From contig CM048553.1 of the NCBI GenBank assembly GCA_026413225.1, forward strand, positions 97,438,190 through 97,502,189: a stretch of DNA of 64,000 bases, given 5' to 3'. The position numbers and the translations under genes are program-made. The notes under the pieces were generated by a model. The model did no database searches. It saw only the letters and a program-made list of their open reading frames with translations, and was not told the DNA's origin. The DNA is from Otis tarda (Eukaryota > Chordata > Aves > Otidiformes > Otididae). This document shows positions 1-11,937 of this stretch, piece by piece. Positions within the stretch are counted from its first letter, which is position 1, and each line of letters opens with the position of its first letter.

Positions 1-213
1 CACCTTTTTTAAGACACTCTCTGACCTCACCATCTCAGACATCCAAAAGTCCTAGGAATGCTCTATCTAAGCTAATTCTGGAGCAGGGCATGGCGGAGCT
101 ACTACATGGCTCTGTGTGTCAGCATGCAGCTTTCCCCACAAAATATTTCCTACTGAGAGACAGGCTATGTTAGCTCAGTGTTGTACTAGGATGGTTTCAG
201 TGTGCTGGGGACC

Positions 214-492
214 TAGAATCATAGAACAGTTTGTGTTGGAAGGGACCTTTAAAGGCCATCTAGTTCAACCCCACTGCAAGGAGCAAGGACATCTCCAACC
301 AGATCAGGTTGCTCAGAGCCTCATCCAGCCTGGCCTTGAATATTTCCAGGGATAGGGCATCCACCAGTTCTCTGGGCATCCTGTTCCAGTGTTCCACCAC
401 CCTCATTGTAGAAAATTTTTTCCTAATATCTAATCTGAATCTACCTCCCTCCATTTTAAAACCATTACCCCTTGTCCCATCGCAACAGACCT
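214..492 (-). mobile_element. CR1 LINE 3' fragment, 5'-truncated
   Basis: Read on the minus strand this is the last part of the CR1 reverse-transcriptase ORF and the 3' UTR. The frame gives [20 protein letters not shown], then [16 protein letters not shown], the usual CR1 carboxy end. The 3' end at about 214 keeps one imperfect TCATAGAA unit. It is moderately diverged from the younger copies at 21.8 and 50.5 kb (for example, PRELVDALSLEIF where those read [11 protein letters not shown]). Confidence 0.9.
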
Positions 493-2950
493 GAGCTAGA
501 ACTGCTGCCTGGCACTGCACTTTGCCTGTTCAAAATGAGTTCATGGTTCTTAGTTCTGTGCTCTTGTGTGTGTTGCCCACACTTAGAGTAGTGAAGTGTA
601 TCAATTAGGTCATACCTCCTGGTTTTGTGCATCTGAGAGTGGCTATTTTCCACACAAACATGCACACGAAGCAAATTTAGATCTGTGTTAACAATAGTTT
701 TGCGGCAGCAGTATAAATCTGATTCCAGGCTCTGGTCTATTTTTTTTTTTTTAAAATTCAATCACGTTATTTTCCACTATTTCTTTTCATAGTTAATGTT
801 TGTTTTAGCGTCACAGCAATTTCATATTGGTGTCTTCCTCAAAACTGAAATATACACGTTTCAAAGTCACTAAAACAATACTACAGTGCAAAAATTATAG
901 TAAAGCTTTTATATTTTTTACAGTCTATGTTCTGGCATCTCTTAGTTGCTCTAACAGCGAGGGAGGAATTTCATGCAAACTCTACATTTTTAATATAAGC
1001 TTAAAAACAATCTGTTTAGACAGAAAACAGGTTTGGCAATCTTTGCAATGCATCACTTTTGAGTATCAGCAGTGCAACATGGAGTAAGACACCTGTGCCA
1101 TTTATTAGCATTGTGTCATCTGATAATCCTACCATGCTATATATATATTTCTACAACTGCAAAACAAATAATGGGCATAGATGAGTCCTTTCAGTTCCAT
1201 AAAGATAGCTACCGCTATAATTTGCTTTTTTTGTTTTGTTTTGTTTTAATTTTTGTTGTTGTTGTTGTTTTTTGGTAGAAAGTACCTCTACATGTGCCGG
1301 AAGAATATAATTATTCTCTCCCTCACCTCATCTCCCAGAATTTTCCAATAAAGAATCTGTCTAGCTTCTCAGAGCAGTTGCTTCTTATAAATAATATTTT
1401 CATTGCAGTGAAGGAAAAAGCAAGTAACAGATTTGTCATGGCTAGTCTTGCCTTGAAAGTCAGAGACTCTCTCTCTCTCTCTTTATTGCATGGCATTTGA
1501 TTTGAAGAAAGCACAGGGTATGCTTTAGGGAAAATATGTTTTTTAAAATTCACAATTTTCTAAGATGGTTTTCAGAAAATTTCCTGAGTGGTTGTTGGAA
1601 GCTGTTGTCATTGCACCCAGTAGTAACCAGACTTTTCTGGGTCCTTGTGATTTGAAAACACTTGAGTTAATCACATCCTAGAAAATCTTCACCATAACTT
1701 TTTTTTTTTGCAGTACATATAAGGTATTTTTTCCCCTTAAAAAAAACAAAAACCAAAACCCTAAAATAACTTAATGTCAGAATTGGGATGGCAAATATCT
1801 GTTTAAGTGCTATTCCTAGTATTCTTGTCTAAACTTATCAGCTGATTTTATTCTTGAGAGTATACTATTTACAATGATGTGCAATTCTTCAGAAAAAGAG
1901 AACGTGAAGTAAGAAATTTCCTTTCATGCTGAATGAAGTATTTCTAAGAATTGCAATTCTTTTAGCTGGTTCAGAAAACAATTCAACTGAAAATGAAAAT
2001 AATTTGATTTCTGAAGCTGAAGAGTTCACCTGGCCCTCTACTCAGTGTCATTATGACAAAGACTGTTATGTCTTCTCTAAATCAGTTTTAAAGTCCTCTA
2101 TTTTTCCTGTGATCTTAGGTATGAGTACAGTAGTGTAAAGTACAATATAATATTTACTTGATCAATGTGTCTATTAAGAGACGACTCATCTGTGGCCTTA
2201 TAAGTGTATACAAAGAAAGATGTTAAGTAAAGCCCTTTAAACTACCATGAAATATACAAATTCTCAGTGTCTAGAAAGTAAAATTAGCAGATTAAGAATT
2301 AGATACAAATGCTTGACAGAAACCATAATTAGGCATTGGAACAAAGTGGTGTTTTAAACTCAGCATCACTTGGATTGTTTTAATCAAGACTTCTCCAGCT
2401 CTGCTAGAAATTGGATGAAGTTGGATGTTATACAGATGATCTGACAAATTCATGTTATTCTCTTACTTTAAAATTTCAGTTGTCTATCAGCTGGTTTAAA
2501 ATGTGATGCACATTGTTCTGTGTTACAGAAGAATTGTCCCACAATTATGCAGAAATCGAAGACAGTCTTCTGTATGGTCCTCTTCTGGTGTCAGCTCTTA
2601 TTTTGCTTGGAAAGCTTGGTAACAGTGAAAAATTTACAAATACATTAGGAGGTGGAAGAAAGTTCTTCAAAAAATATGACAGTAAACAGGATACAATTCA
2701 GTAAAATTGTAACACACTGTTCAAATGCTAATATGAATTAACTATGCTTCTTTTTGACACAACAGAGTACAAAAATCCAACATCGCTTGAGATAATTGAC
2801 AAAAAAAAATTGTTCTTATTGAAAGTGTATGAGTCCTAAATGAAAGTTACCTGAAAAGAGTTTGGTTTTTTTTTTTTTTTGCATGAGATCCCATGTTGTT
2901 GTGTACTTAAACATTATTAAAATACGTAACTGATAGAAAACCTATATAAG
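493..2950. other. Intronic interval, no gene seen
   Basis: AT-rich sequence with short ORFs only. Simple repeats include (TTTTG)n followed by (GTT)5 at about 1231-1269, (CT)n at about 1466-1482, and A/T runs near 738, 1698, 1740 and 2864. No repeat family was recognised. Confidence 0.6.
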
Positions 2951-3590
2951 CACAGAGTCACAAAATGGTTGAGGTTGGAAGGGACCTCTGGAGGTCGTCT
3001 GGTCCAAACCCTCTGCTCAAAGCAGGGACACCTAGAGCTGATTGCCCAGGACGATGTACAGACAGCTGAATATCTCCAGGGATGGAGAATCTACAGCCTC
3101 TCTGGGTAGTCCATGTGAGTGCTCAAAATAGAAAGTATTTTCTGATGTTCAGACAGAAGCTGCCGTATTTCAGTTTGTGCCCACTGCCTCTGGTCCTGTC
3201 CCTGGGCACCACTGAAAAGAGCCTGGCTCCATTCTCTTTCCTCCCTCCCTTCAAGTATTTACATACATTGATGAGATTCCCCCTGAGCCTTCTCTTCTCC
3301 AGGCTGAACAGCTCTCTCAGCCTTTCCTCATGTGTGAGAAGCTTTAGTCCCTTAATCTTCTTCATGGTCCTTCATTCAACTCTCTCCAGTACATCCACAT
3401 CTCTTTTGTAATGGAGAGCCCAGAACTGGACCCAGTACTCCATGTGTGGGCTCACCAGTGGTGAGTGGAGGGGAAGGATCACCATCTTCAAACTGCTGGC
3501 AACACTCCTTATGCTGCCCAGGATACCATCAGCCGCCTTTGCCGCAAGGGCACATCGCTGGTTTATGTTGCATTTGTCTTCAATAGATAG
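2951..3590 (-). mobile_element. Old CR1 LINE fragment
   Basis: The + strand reads CACAGAGTCACAAAATGGTT then GAGGTTGGAAGGGACCTCTG, the reverse complement of an avian CR1 3' UTR. It continues through the usual conserved blocks (GATGAGATTCCCCCTGAGCC, CTTCTCTTCTCCAGGCTGAA, CAGTACTCCATGTGTGGGCT). The reading frame is broken by many substitutions, so it is older than the copies at 21.8 and 50.5 kb. The 5' limit is approximate. Confidence 0.9.
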
Positions 3591-6500
3591 GGAGCTACTG
3601 CATAGCTCATTTGAAATCTTTAGTTATTTATTCCTAAAAACCTAGATATTTTCTACTGAGACTGAAGTATAGATGCTACCAAGATGGAAAGGCTACAAGT
3701 TGCACCATGAGTTTGTAGGAAATATTTACCATAATGTACTAGGAAAATATTGTTTGAGCATGTAGCCGTTTGTCAGCATCTGCTGAAATATGGTATCTTC
3801 ACAGAAGGAAGTGAATATATTTAATCTTTATTCTGTTTTCTAGCTAAAGTCTTGGTTGCATTGAAATAAATATTCTGAATTAACCAGTAAGATCATCTTA
3901 GGAATAGTGATTTTTAACGTCCTTATAATGATAGATAAGTTTGGGCATTTCAAAAGTGACACTTGTACAGCAACGGTGCACAGCAAAGCCCTCATTGTTT
4001 TTCTGTTGACATATCAAAATCTGTTGCAGTGAGCAAAATGTGATGATGGATGGCCTTGGAAAACAAGGAGGGGGTATTATGAAGAAACAGCTTGGGTGGG
4101 GGAAGGAAAAGGGGAAAATAAACTCTTTCAAACCACCTCTTTACCACAAGCAGCAAACAAGTTGTCATTAAATGACAAGCATAAGGACCTCTTTCAATTT
4201 CTATTTATTAGCTTCCAGGCATTTTTCAACCTATCAGCTACTGTTACAAATTAAAGGCATAAGTAATGCTACTGCTCAGTTAAAACCTTATGCCCAGAAG
4301 AGAGATTTCAATAAAAGTGTTTTTTTGTGGGTATAAAACACTATTCCTGTGACACAAATTGCAAAGTGGGCTCTGAGTGAAAGCTCTGCTATAAGAATGA
4401 GAGATATCCTTTGCCAAATATAGTGTTTATGACTAAAAAGGAGTTAAAAATCATTGCTGCATAATTAACCAGTATTGAAAAGTCTTCTAAGAAAGAAGAA
4501 AATGTACACATTGAGGTAAGATAATCTTGGGAAAAAATATTCCGAAAAGGAATAAATAAATCCCCAAAAGCTCTTCTTTTTTTTTTTTTTAATTTGTTTG
4601 TTTGTTTGTTTGTTTCAACGAGTTTATATTTCACAACCCCTAATGACATGTTAAAGTATAGTTTGAATTTACTGCACCACAGGTGACTAGCAACTGGCTG
4701 TGCCATAATGTGCATTAAGAGGGATGAGGTGTGCACCAGCAGCCTGCCTAATGCAACTGTTAGTTACTTATTGGTACGTCATTAATTTCCACGTAGCCTG
4801 GGCACCCTGGGTATTCCCTTCTGCATGGAAACAAAATAGTCGATCCAGAATTTTCCCCTTATCAGATACTAACAATACAGAGGGCATCTACGCTAGCACA
4901 TCATTTCACATGTGCAAGTGGCTACAATCTGGCCAGTTCATTTATGTTAATAAAATGCATTGCAGCCCTGTGTATTAACTTTTTCAGGGACGTATAAATC
5001 TGACATTAAAGGGACATGGTGCAAGTGGGATTTTTTTAAAAGAAAACCTTTTAACATAGCACTTCTATTAATATTCAAACCTTTTTTTAGTGTTTAAAGT
5101 GTAGATAAAATTTATTTGGAAAATGGCATCCAGTCTCACAGAAAAGGGGGAAGACAGTAGCCACAACCATAGTTTTGGTAAGGTAAAGATGTTAAGACAA
5201 CAATGTTTATCACACGAAGCATGTAGCTATTTCATGCTGTTTGAAATACCTTAGTTTAAGTTTACGTTCAGATGCCTCTAAAATTACTGCTCTGCACTCA
5301 GTTAATAAGATAGTAATTAAACATTGAACACAACATTACCTGAGGGCCTGAGCTGTTACAGTAACAGCTGACCTTTTTCCTGTACCTTCCCAGCCTCTGA
5401 GGAGGATCACACGTAATTTTTGTTGCTGCTACTTTCAAGTTCTTATTAAAATCATTTACTGTAAGAGGAGACGATGGAGATCTGTGCAGCAGCATATGCC
5501 TGCTGCTCCTAATGCCATGGGAGGAGGTTTACCTTCTGTTTCTGCTACCTGGGGAAGAGCTGCTCTCCAGGTACCACATCCAGCAACTCCTTGCTTGGCT
5601 GGGGAGGAGGAGGAGGATTCTGGCTGGCTCTGATGGATGAATTGTTTCTTTATTGAAGGTGGCAATGCGTGCAGGTACAGGGGTGCATTTCTCAGGGAAA
5701 TCACATCTTAATGGCTTTCTAATCTGTTTTGTTCTCACCGCGGAAGCAGAAGGGAGCAGGAGCAGCTGCTCCACTAGTTGTGACTTATTATTAATCTTCA
5801 GTCAAGGTCTCTCAGTCTTTCTGAAATTGTCTTGAAATCTGTTGCAGAGAAAAGGCAAGACTCCTGGAGACATGCACTCTGCCTGAGACCATACGTTACA
5901 TATTTAAATTTTGCAGTCTTGTGTGAAGCTCTCTGCCTGCCAAGATTGATTATTTGTAAATGTAATTTTAACAGAAATCCATTAGTACTTTAATTCTGTA
6001 GACATAAGTGAATATTTCATTATTTTACAATCAAATCAAGTTTACAAGATCACATTTTGTCCACTTTGTTCTTCAAGTCATCAGTAACGCCCTTGCTTAC
6101 GTCGTGAAGGATGCACAATATGTCTAGAGATTTACGGGAAAACAAGTACACACTCAATTTTTTGTTCTGCAGTCTTTTCCAGGGGTAGGTGTCGCAGGCA
6201 GCACAGATTCCATCAGTGCACTGGGCGTTTAGTCATGGTGTAGCACAAACTGCAGGCATATGGTGACCTTCAGTGCTTAGCGTTACTGCACTTTAATGAT
6301 CAGGGCTTGGTGTTTACAAAGTGTTTGCAGTGTTAGACTCTCTGTGTGTGTTATGTGTACATATCTATACATAATTTCTGCAGACAATTATTTTGCTTCA
6401 CCAGTAGCTAATGACAACACACAGAAGGATCTGTCTTTGACAAATATCAAAAGCAATATGTGCCTCATATGCATCAAACCTGCAGGCTAAAGCAAAGCCT

Positions 6501-9500
6501 TTAGCGTGACTTTGGCAGTCATTTCTGGCAGGAAAGATTTCCCAAATCCTAAGATGCCTGGAAGTTAAATATACTGATCCTGTTAGAGAGTTTTATGCCA
6601 AAGAACATGAGGTCTTGGGAAATGTGTCATGTTGTGAAGTAACATATATTTTGCTGTTCCTTGTTGAAAATATTGAGTACATTGCAGACATTAAGGAATT
6701 AGAATCACAAAAGGCTTCCCCCTAAAGAAAATGGAGCGTGGGGTTCACGGACAGTATACTTCCTCAGCCTTAATGGACAAACAACATTACTTTTGTCCAC
6801 TACTTTTAGTGAGAACTTATTTTAAAAAGCAAACATGAACAAAAATGTGGATAGGGAAAATAAAAAAAAACCCTATGATACCCCCCTAGAAACACCGAAA
6901 AAAACCCTGACTGTACTTCAATGGATTATTTCTTTGTATATGTGTTTTTTTCATTTTGTATACATTTATACAAGTATCATCTTTCATTTTTCTGTTTTTA
7001 ATTAAAAATCTGGTTGCATTTACTGTTGGCCTGATGTGACATAACATCCTATGCAGTCCTGATGGCAACTCAGTAGGCTACCACAGACACTTCGGCAGAG
7101 CAAATGCCAACTCACGCCTGCAGGCAGATGGGAAAGTAAAACATGCATGTTAATTCCAAACCACTTAAAAAAACAACTTCTCTTACACTATTTGATAAAA
7201 ACATATTAAAGAAAATCTGTCTTTTTGCACATTTAGATAAATATGTTCTGTAAAACCAATTACATTGGGTAATGCATTTGAACAAATATGCAGCAATTAG
7301 GATATTTTGTTGAGTGTCTTTGCTGGGACTACCAATGATATTAAAGCCATGTTGGTAGCAATCTTCTATATTCTTTTTCTCGCTTAAAAAGAAATTCAGA
7401 TGTGGAAAAACTGGAAGCTGAAGGAAATATTTGACACAATCTTTTTTTTTTTTTACTTACTATCTATATTCAGTTAAAGAATAACCAGTTATTGCTCACT
7501 AGGTACTTGAAAACTAATGGCAGTTAGTATCTGCTCTTAGTATTGTCCTTGTGTCATGTTTAAGTTGGGATAGGCTGACTTTTTCAATATCTTGAAAACA
7601 AAACAAGCAAGCAAAAAAAAACCAAAAACCCAAACCTGCTGTTCTGCTTCTGACCAAGGGGAATATGCCTTTGCTCTTCTGAGATGGAGCTGTGCCTCCT
7701 ATCTAATCAGGTAACTGTAGCCTGCCATTCCCATCATTCTGGGACTTGTACATTAAAACAAATTTTCAGATTGTTGTGTTGTTGTTTACCACTAACGTGC
7801 TGCTTCTGTGTATGTTCTGAGTATGGGTAAACATTCAGTTCTTTTAGAAGTAGTTTGACCTATCCAGTGATACAGAAAGAAAACTTATATAACGGAAAAT
7901 TTGTTGAATGCTGCCAAAAGTTGAAGGGTGTACATAATTAAAACTGCTGCCCAAAGACTGTGAATTGTATATTCACAATCAAAGTGTGGTGTTCCACTGT
8001 TAGGGAAAACAAAATATATTTTTTTTAATAGAAAATAACCAGGCTTATAAGTCTTGCTTCATATACTATCAAAATGCTTATGCTTAGAAATAGAAGTGGT
8101 AAAAATATAAATCTTCATGCATCTATCATTTAAATTTTAAGATATAATATTTAATTGGCTCTCTGCATACAATTTATGTAACAAGAAATATTGCAAAATT
8201 ATAGGTTAAACAATATATGAAATAGAACAGTAGGAGATTGAGGAGGTTTTTTTGGCACTCTTTCTACATTACATCAGATGTAGAGTGGAATCAGTCGAAA
8301 TGATTTTTTTTTTTTAATTCAACTTTCTATTAATATTTAATATGTTTTTTTCTGTTTATTCATGTCCTAATTTTTTTTTTTTTGTTTCTAAAGATAGCAC
8401 AAAGTCTGCTTCTCATCTCAAAGAATATGCTGATGAGAGTCTGTATGTGGCATTAAATAGGAGATAAGGATAAAACAAAATTTTTAGGTTAGGTTAGTGA
8501 TCATCCTGAACTTTCAGGCATTGGCCTGAAAGACAGAGCAGGTCACAGGGATTCACTTTGTCATAAAACCCCAAGATTTTTCCCATGTTTGGTCACTTTA
8601 GTTTCTGATTCATTTTGCGAGCCATTGAGTCTGTATAAACAGTGCAATATTCAGTCTTTAATAAAAACTAATTTTATTTCTTAATTGAAATTATTAATCA
8701 CAATAGAGAAAAAAAAAAGCAGAATCATTATCTTGTCACTAGGTCCTAGTTGGAAAGGATGTGGAGTTAAAGAAATTCTATCTGTATCATTACTGGCAAA
8801 GTTCTTTTACTAATCTGTTTTCAAACCTTTTCAAAATAGTGATTGTGCAGCCTACCTTTTCCAGTGCTTGGCTAGCAGACTTCTTTTCATCAAATCTAAC
8901 CCAACTCTTTCTTGCTGCAATCTAAACTATAATTTCTTTCTTTTTGAAAAACAGTAAAGATTATTCTCACTGTCTTTATGAAAGAAACCTTTTATGTTCT
9001 TAAACACTCCTATCAGGTACGCTGTCTCTTTTCAGCAAGGTTGAATCTCAATTTTTCCCTAAAGATGTTGTTTTCTGGACCTCTGATCGTTCCTCATGCT
9101 TATCTCTGGACACCCTCTCTTTGGTCCACAGCCTACTTGAAGTGTCATTCCCTAACCTGGACTAATGTTCTTTTCTGAAAAACGACTCATTTCCCATTCT
9201 ACATTTCTGCCTGCAAATGTGATCTCTTGCCTATATTTCTATTGAACTTCTGATTTACTTGCAAGCTGTTCTTTCAAATTGTCAAGATTTTGCTTATTAG
9301 TTCCATTTTTGACCTTTGATTTGCTCACAGCCTATCATCACCCTTTGTGCTATCTGCTGATTTGATACGTATGCTCTGTGTTTGAAGGCTATTGTATAGT
9401 TAAAGCAATGATACCATACTTGGACAAAAACAGTAGCCGCATAAAAAACCAATAGAATTCTCCAGCAGAATCTCTATGTCTTGATATCTCATAGCTGCTC

Positions 9501-10119
9501 TCAAAAATGCAGCGCAGCCTCGCTATCCCTCTGAATCAGCTTTGCTTACAGATGAGTGGCCACTGGGAGTTTTTCTCTGGTTTGCCAATTTCTCTGACAG
9601 AAAGGGTGATTCTGGAATTTGATGAATTTAAAAATGGGAACAGAAATGCCAATAAATAACAAGAAGCACACTAGCTTTTGAAGAAACATGGAAGAATGTT
9701 CTTGAGAAGTCTAGAAATGAACAAGTTCATGACATAGCTAATTAGTACAACTTGAACCATGAAGAGCTGTCTGAATTTTGACCCTTTCATTACTTTCCTA
9801 AAGGAAACAACATAATAAAGCCCGGAGAATTAGCTCAGCTCCCTAACCAATGACACAAGTGCAGGGGGAAATGTGATAATGGGATAGGCACTCAACCCCC
9901 GGTAAAGCCATGTCCACGTCTGAGCTTAACACTGGAAAGTTACATGCTCAGAGATGAGCAATGAGAATGAGTCCAGAAAACTTGAGCTGCAAAGAAAGGC
10001 CAGAAAAATGAAAGTTATTCAAGGAGGAGCTGGAAGGAAAAATGGAGACAAGCTTCAAGCATGAAGGAGGTGACTGCCAGGGGGAAGAGAGCAGAGGCAG
10101 GATGCTTCCTCCACTGCAG
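3591..10119. other. Intronic interval, no gene or identifiable repeat
   Basis: About 6.5 kb of AT-rich sequence without a supported gene. It contains a (TTTG)5 microsatellite at about 4593-4615 and T/A homopolymer runs near 4576, 7442, 8305 and 8371. All ORFs are under 120 codons, have no recognisable similarity and look like chance. Confidence 0.6.
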
Positions 10120-10255
10120 TCAGAAAGATTCAGCTTAGACTTCAGGAACAACTTTCCAATTTGATTAAGTGTTTGTCAGATTATCTAAGGAAATGAAGCA
10201 GTCTGTCTGCCAGAAGAGCTTAGGTCCCTTCCAGCCTGCTGTAGGATTCTCTGAT
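10120..10255 (+). mobile_element. Degraded CR1 3' fragment
   Basis: The + strand carries GATTCAGCTTAGACTTCAGG followed by AACAACTTTCC, a decayed form of the CR1 block for RLDIRKNF. Then GGTCCCTTCCAGCCTG and GGATTCTCTGATT match a sense-strand CR1 3' UTR and a decayed tail. The recognisable part is short and the edges are uncertain. Confidence 0.65.
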
Positions 10256-11279
10256 TTGCCTACTGTTACACTGTCCTCCCGTAACTGACTTTGTTCCCTC
10301 TTTCTGTCTCTTGTATGTTTAAAGGCTCTTCCTCAACTTCTTTTTCTTCTGTAAATGCGTATGTGTGATGATTTTGCATTTTTTTTCATCATGGAAAAAT
10401 ACTTTTTAAACCTCTAGCCTCATTTAACAGGAAGTCTGCAATCACTGACTAATGTTCTTGAGAAATTAATTTTTCTGATTATCTCCCAGGCAATTTCTGC
10501 CTTGTGTGCTGCACCAAGTCCCCATTCACAGGCATGAAATACAAACAAATCCCTCTTGGCAAAACAACAGGTTCTTTACTCCATCTTCACCCTTTTACAG
10601 CATTTATAAAACCAACTAGTAGTCTCCTTATACTATCCCGGTTCTTTGGTTATCATTTCATTTCTTCCTCCTGTGTCTCGTTTAGTGGATATAGTCCTCT
10701 TCCTCCAGTGGGTGGAAATGTTCTGCTTCCTCTTGAATATATTTTTCAGGTGATGGAGCTTTTATCTGTATCTGTAGCTTTTATATTGACTGTCAGCACG
10801 TATGCATCTCTATATGTAACTGTTAAAGTCTATTAAGTCAGAATCTCTATGGGCCTTTCTAGCAGTACCTGAGACATAAAATGGACAAAAATAAGCTTAA
10901 ACTTATTTTCAGTGATATTAGAAATGTCAGCTAGCTTTTTTTTTTTTAAAGCAAATGTTAGCTTCTGTGTTCCTCCCAAACCTCCATGAGGCATAGAAGA
11001 GCATAGCAGTGGCAAAGACAGAAATCCTCTAGTGGAAGATGTATTACTGTACGTTCTCCTGAGTATTTATAAAGTTACCGTTTTCCTCAGTTTGCTTACT
11101 TACCAGATGATTTTATGGTTCTATTTCTAAGATTACAACCAGCTGCTGCAGAAATGCCTTCACAAACCAAATGGAAAGTTAGTGACCAAAACTCTTTCTC
11201 TGCCCTCAGCATAACTATTTAACTGATAAACTCTCCCAAGGCAACAGAAAGCCACTTATGATATGAAACAACCTGTTAC
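10256..11279. other. Intronic interval, nothing recognised
   Basis: No gene or classifiable repeat seen. A 110-codon open frame at 10504-10836 has no family resemblance and is probably chance. Confidence 0.55.
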
Positions 11280-11284
11280 AACAG
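11280..11284. repeat. Target-site duplication AACAG, left copy
   Basis: Identical to 11933-11937, on the other side of the LTR. Confidence 0.8.
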
Positions 11285-11932
11285 TGTGGTAGTTCAGCCC
11301 CAATCGGGACCACACTACGCAGTCTCTCTCTCACTCCTCACACGGGCTGCAGGTGGATCTCTGCTCCTCCGTGGGCCTCCATGGGCTGCAGGGGGACAGC
11401 CTGCCTCACTATGGTCTTCACCACAGGCTGCAGGGGAATCTTGGCCAGGAGCCGCATTACTCCTCCCCCTCCTTCCTTGGTGTCTGCAGCCGTTCCTCTC
11501 ACAAGAAAAGTTCTTCACAACAGGCTGGCAGATGCCTCTCAGAATCTCTTCACATCATCCAGCTCATCTTCTCTCCGCTTCTTGCAGCTGGGCTGGGCTG
11601 AGTTGGGCCCAGTCGGCCACCTGGTGAGAGGCCAGAGGGTGAGGCCTGCAAGGCCCATGAGGCCTGTGTCTCCCCCTCTGGGCCTCTGCCCCGCTCAGCT
11701 TCTTCACATCTTCTCTTCTCTCTTTTTTTTTTTTTTCCTGTTTTCCCCTTCTTAAATGCGTTATCTCAGAGGTGTTATCACGGAACATTCTGCTACCAAT
11801 CGGCTCGGCCTTGGCCAGCAGCAGGTCCGCCCTAGGCCTGGCCAAGTCCACTGAACAAAGGGGAGCGACTTCTAGCAGTTTCCTACAGAAGCTACCACCT
11901 TAGGCCCCCTCTCACTAAACAAAACCACAACA
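11285..11932 (-). mobile_element. Solo LTR, family A, internally deleted copy
   Basis: This is a 648-bp copy bounded by TG...CA and flanked by a perfect 5-bp target duplication AACAG (11280-11284 and 11933-11937). Compared with the 1138-bp copies, about 490 bp are missing at the junction near 11330-11345, where CTCTCTCTCACTCCTC runs directly into GGGCTGCAGGTGG. The deletion removes the segment holding the polyadenylation signal in the full copies. The U3-side end (minus strand) is retained, with the GAACAAAGGGGAGCGACTTC block on +. No gag/pol/env interior is present. Confidence 0.88.
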
Positions 11933-11937
11933 AACAG
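11933..11937. repeat. Target-site duplication AACAG, right copy
   Basis: Pairs with 11280-11284. Confidence 0.8.

Noticed and set aside
1231..1269. Possible functional G/T-rich motif
   Set aside because: Plain (TTTTG)n and (GTT)n microsatellites.
10504..10836. 110-codon ORF on +
   Set aside because: Composition rich in S, F and L as expected for translated T-rich intron, with no family resemblance.
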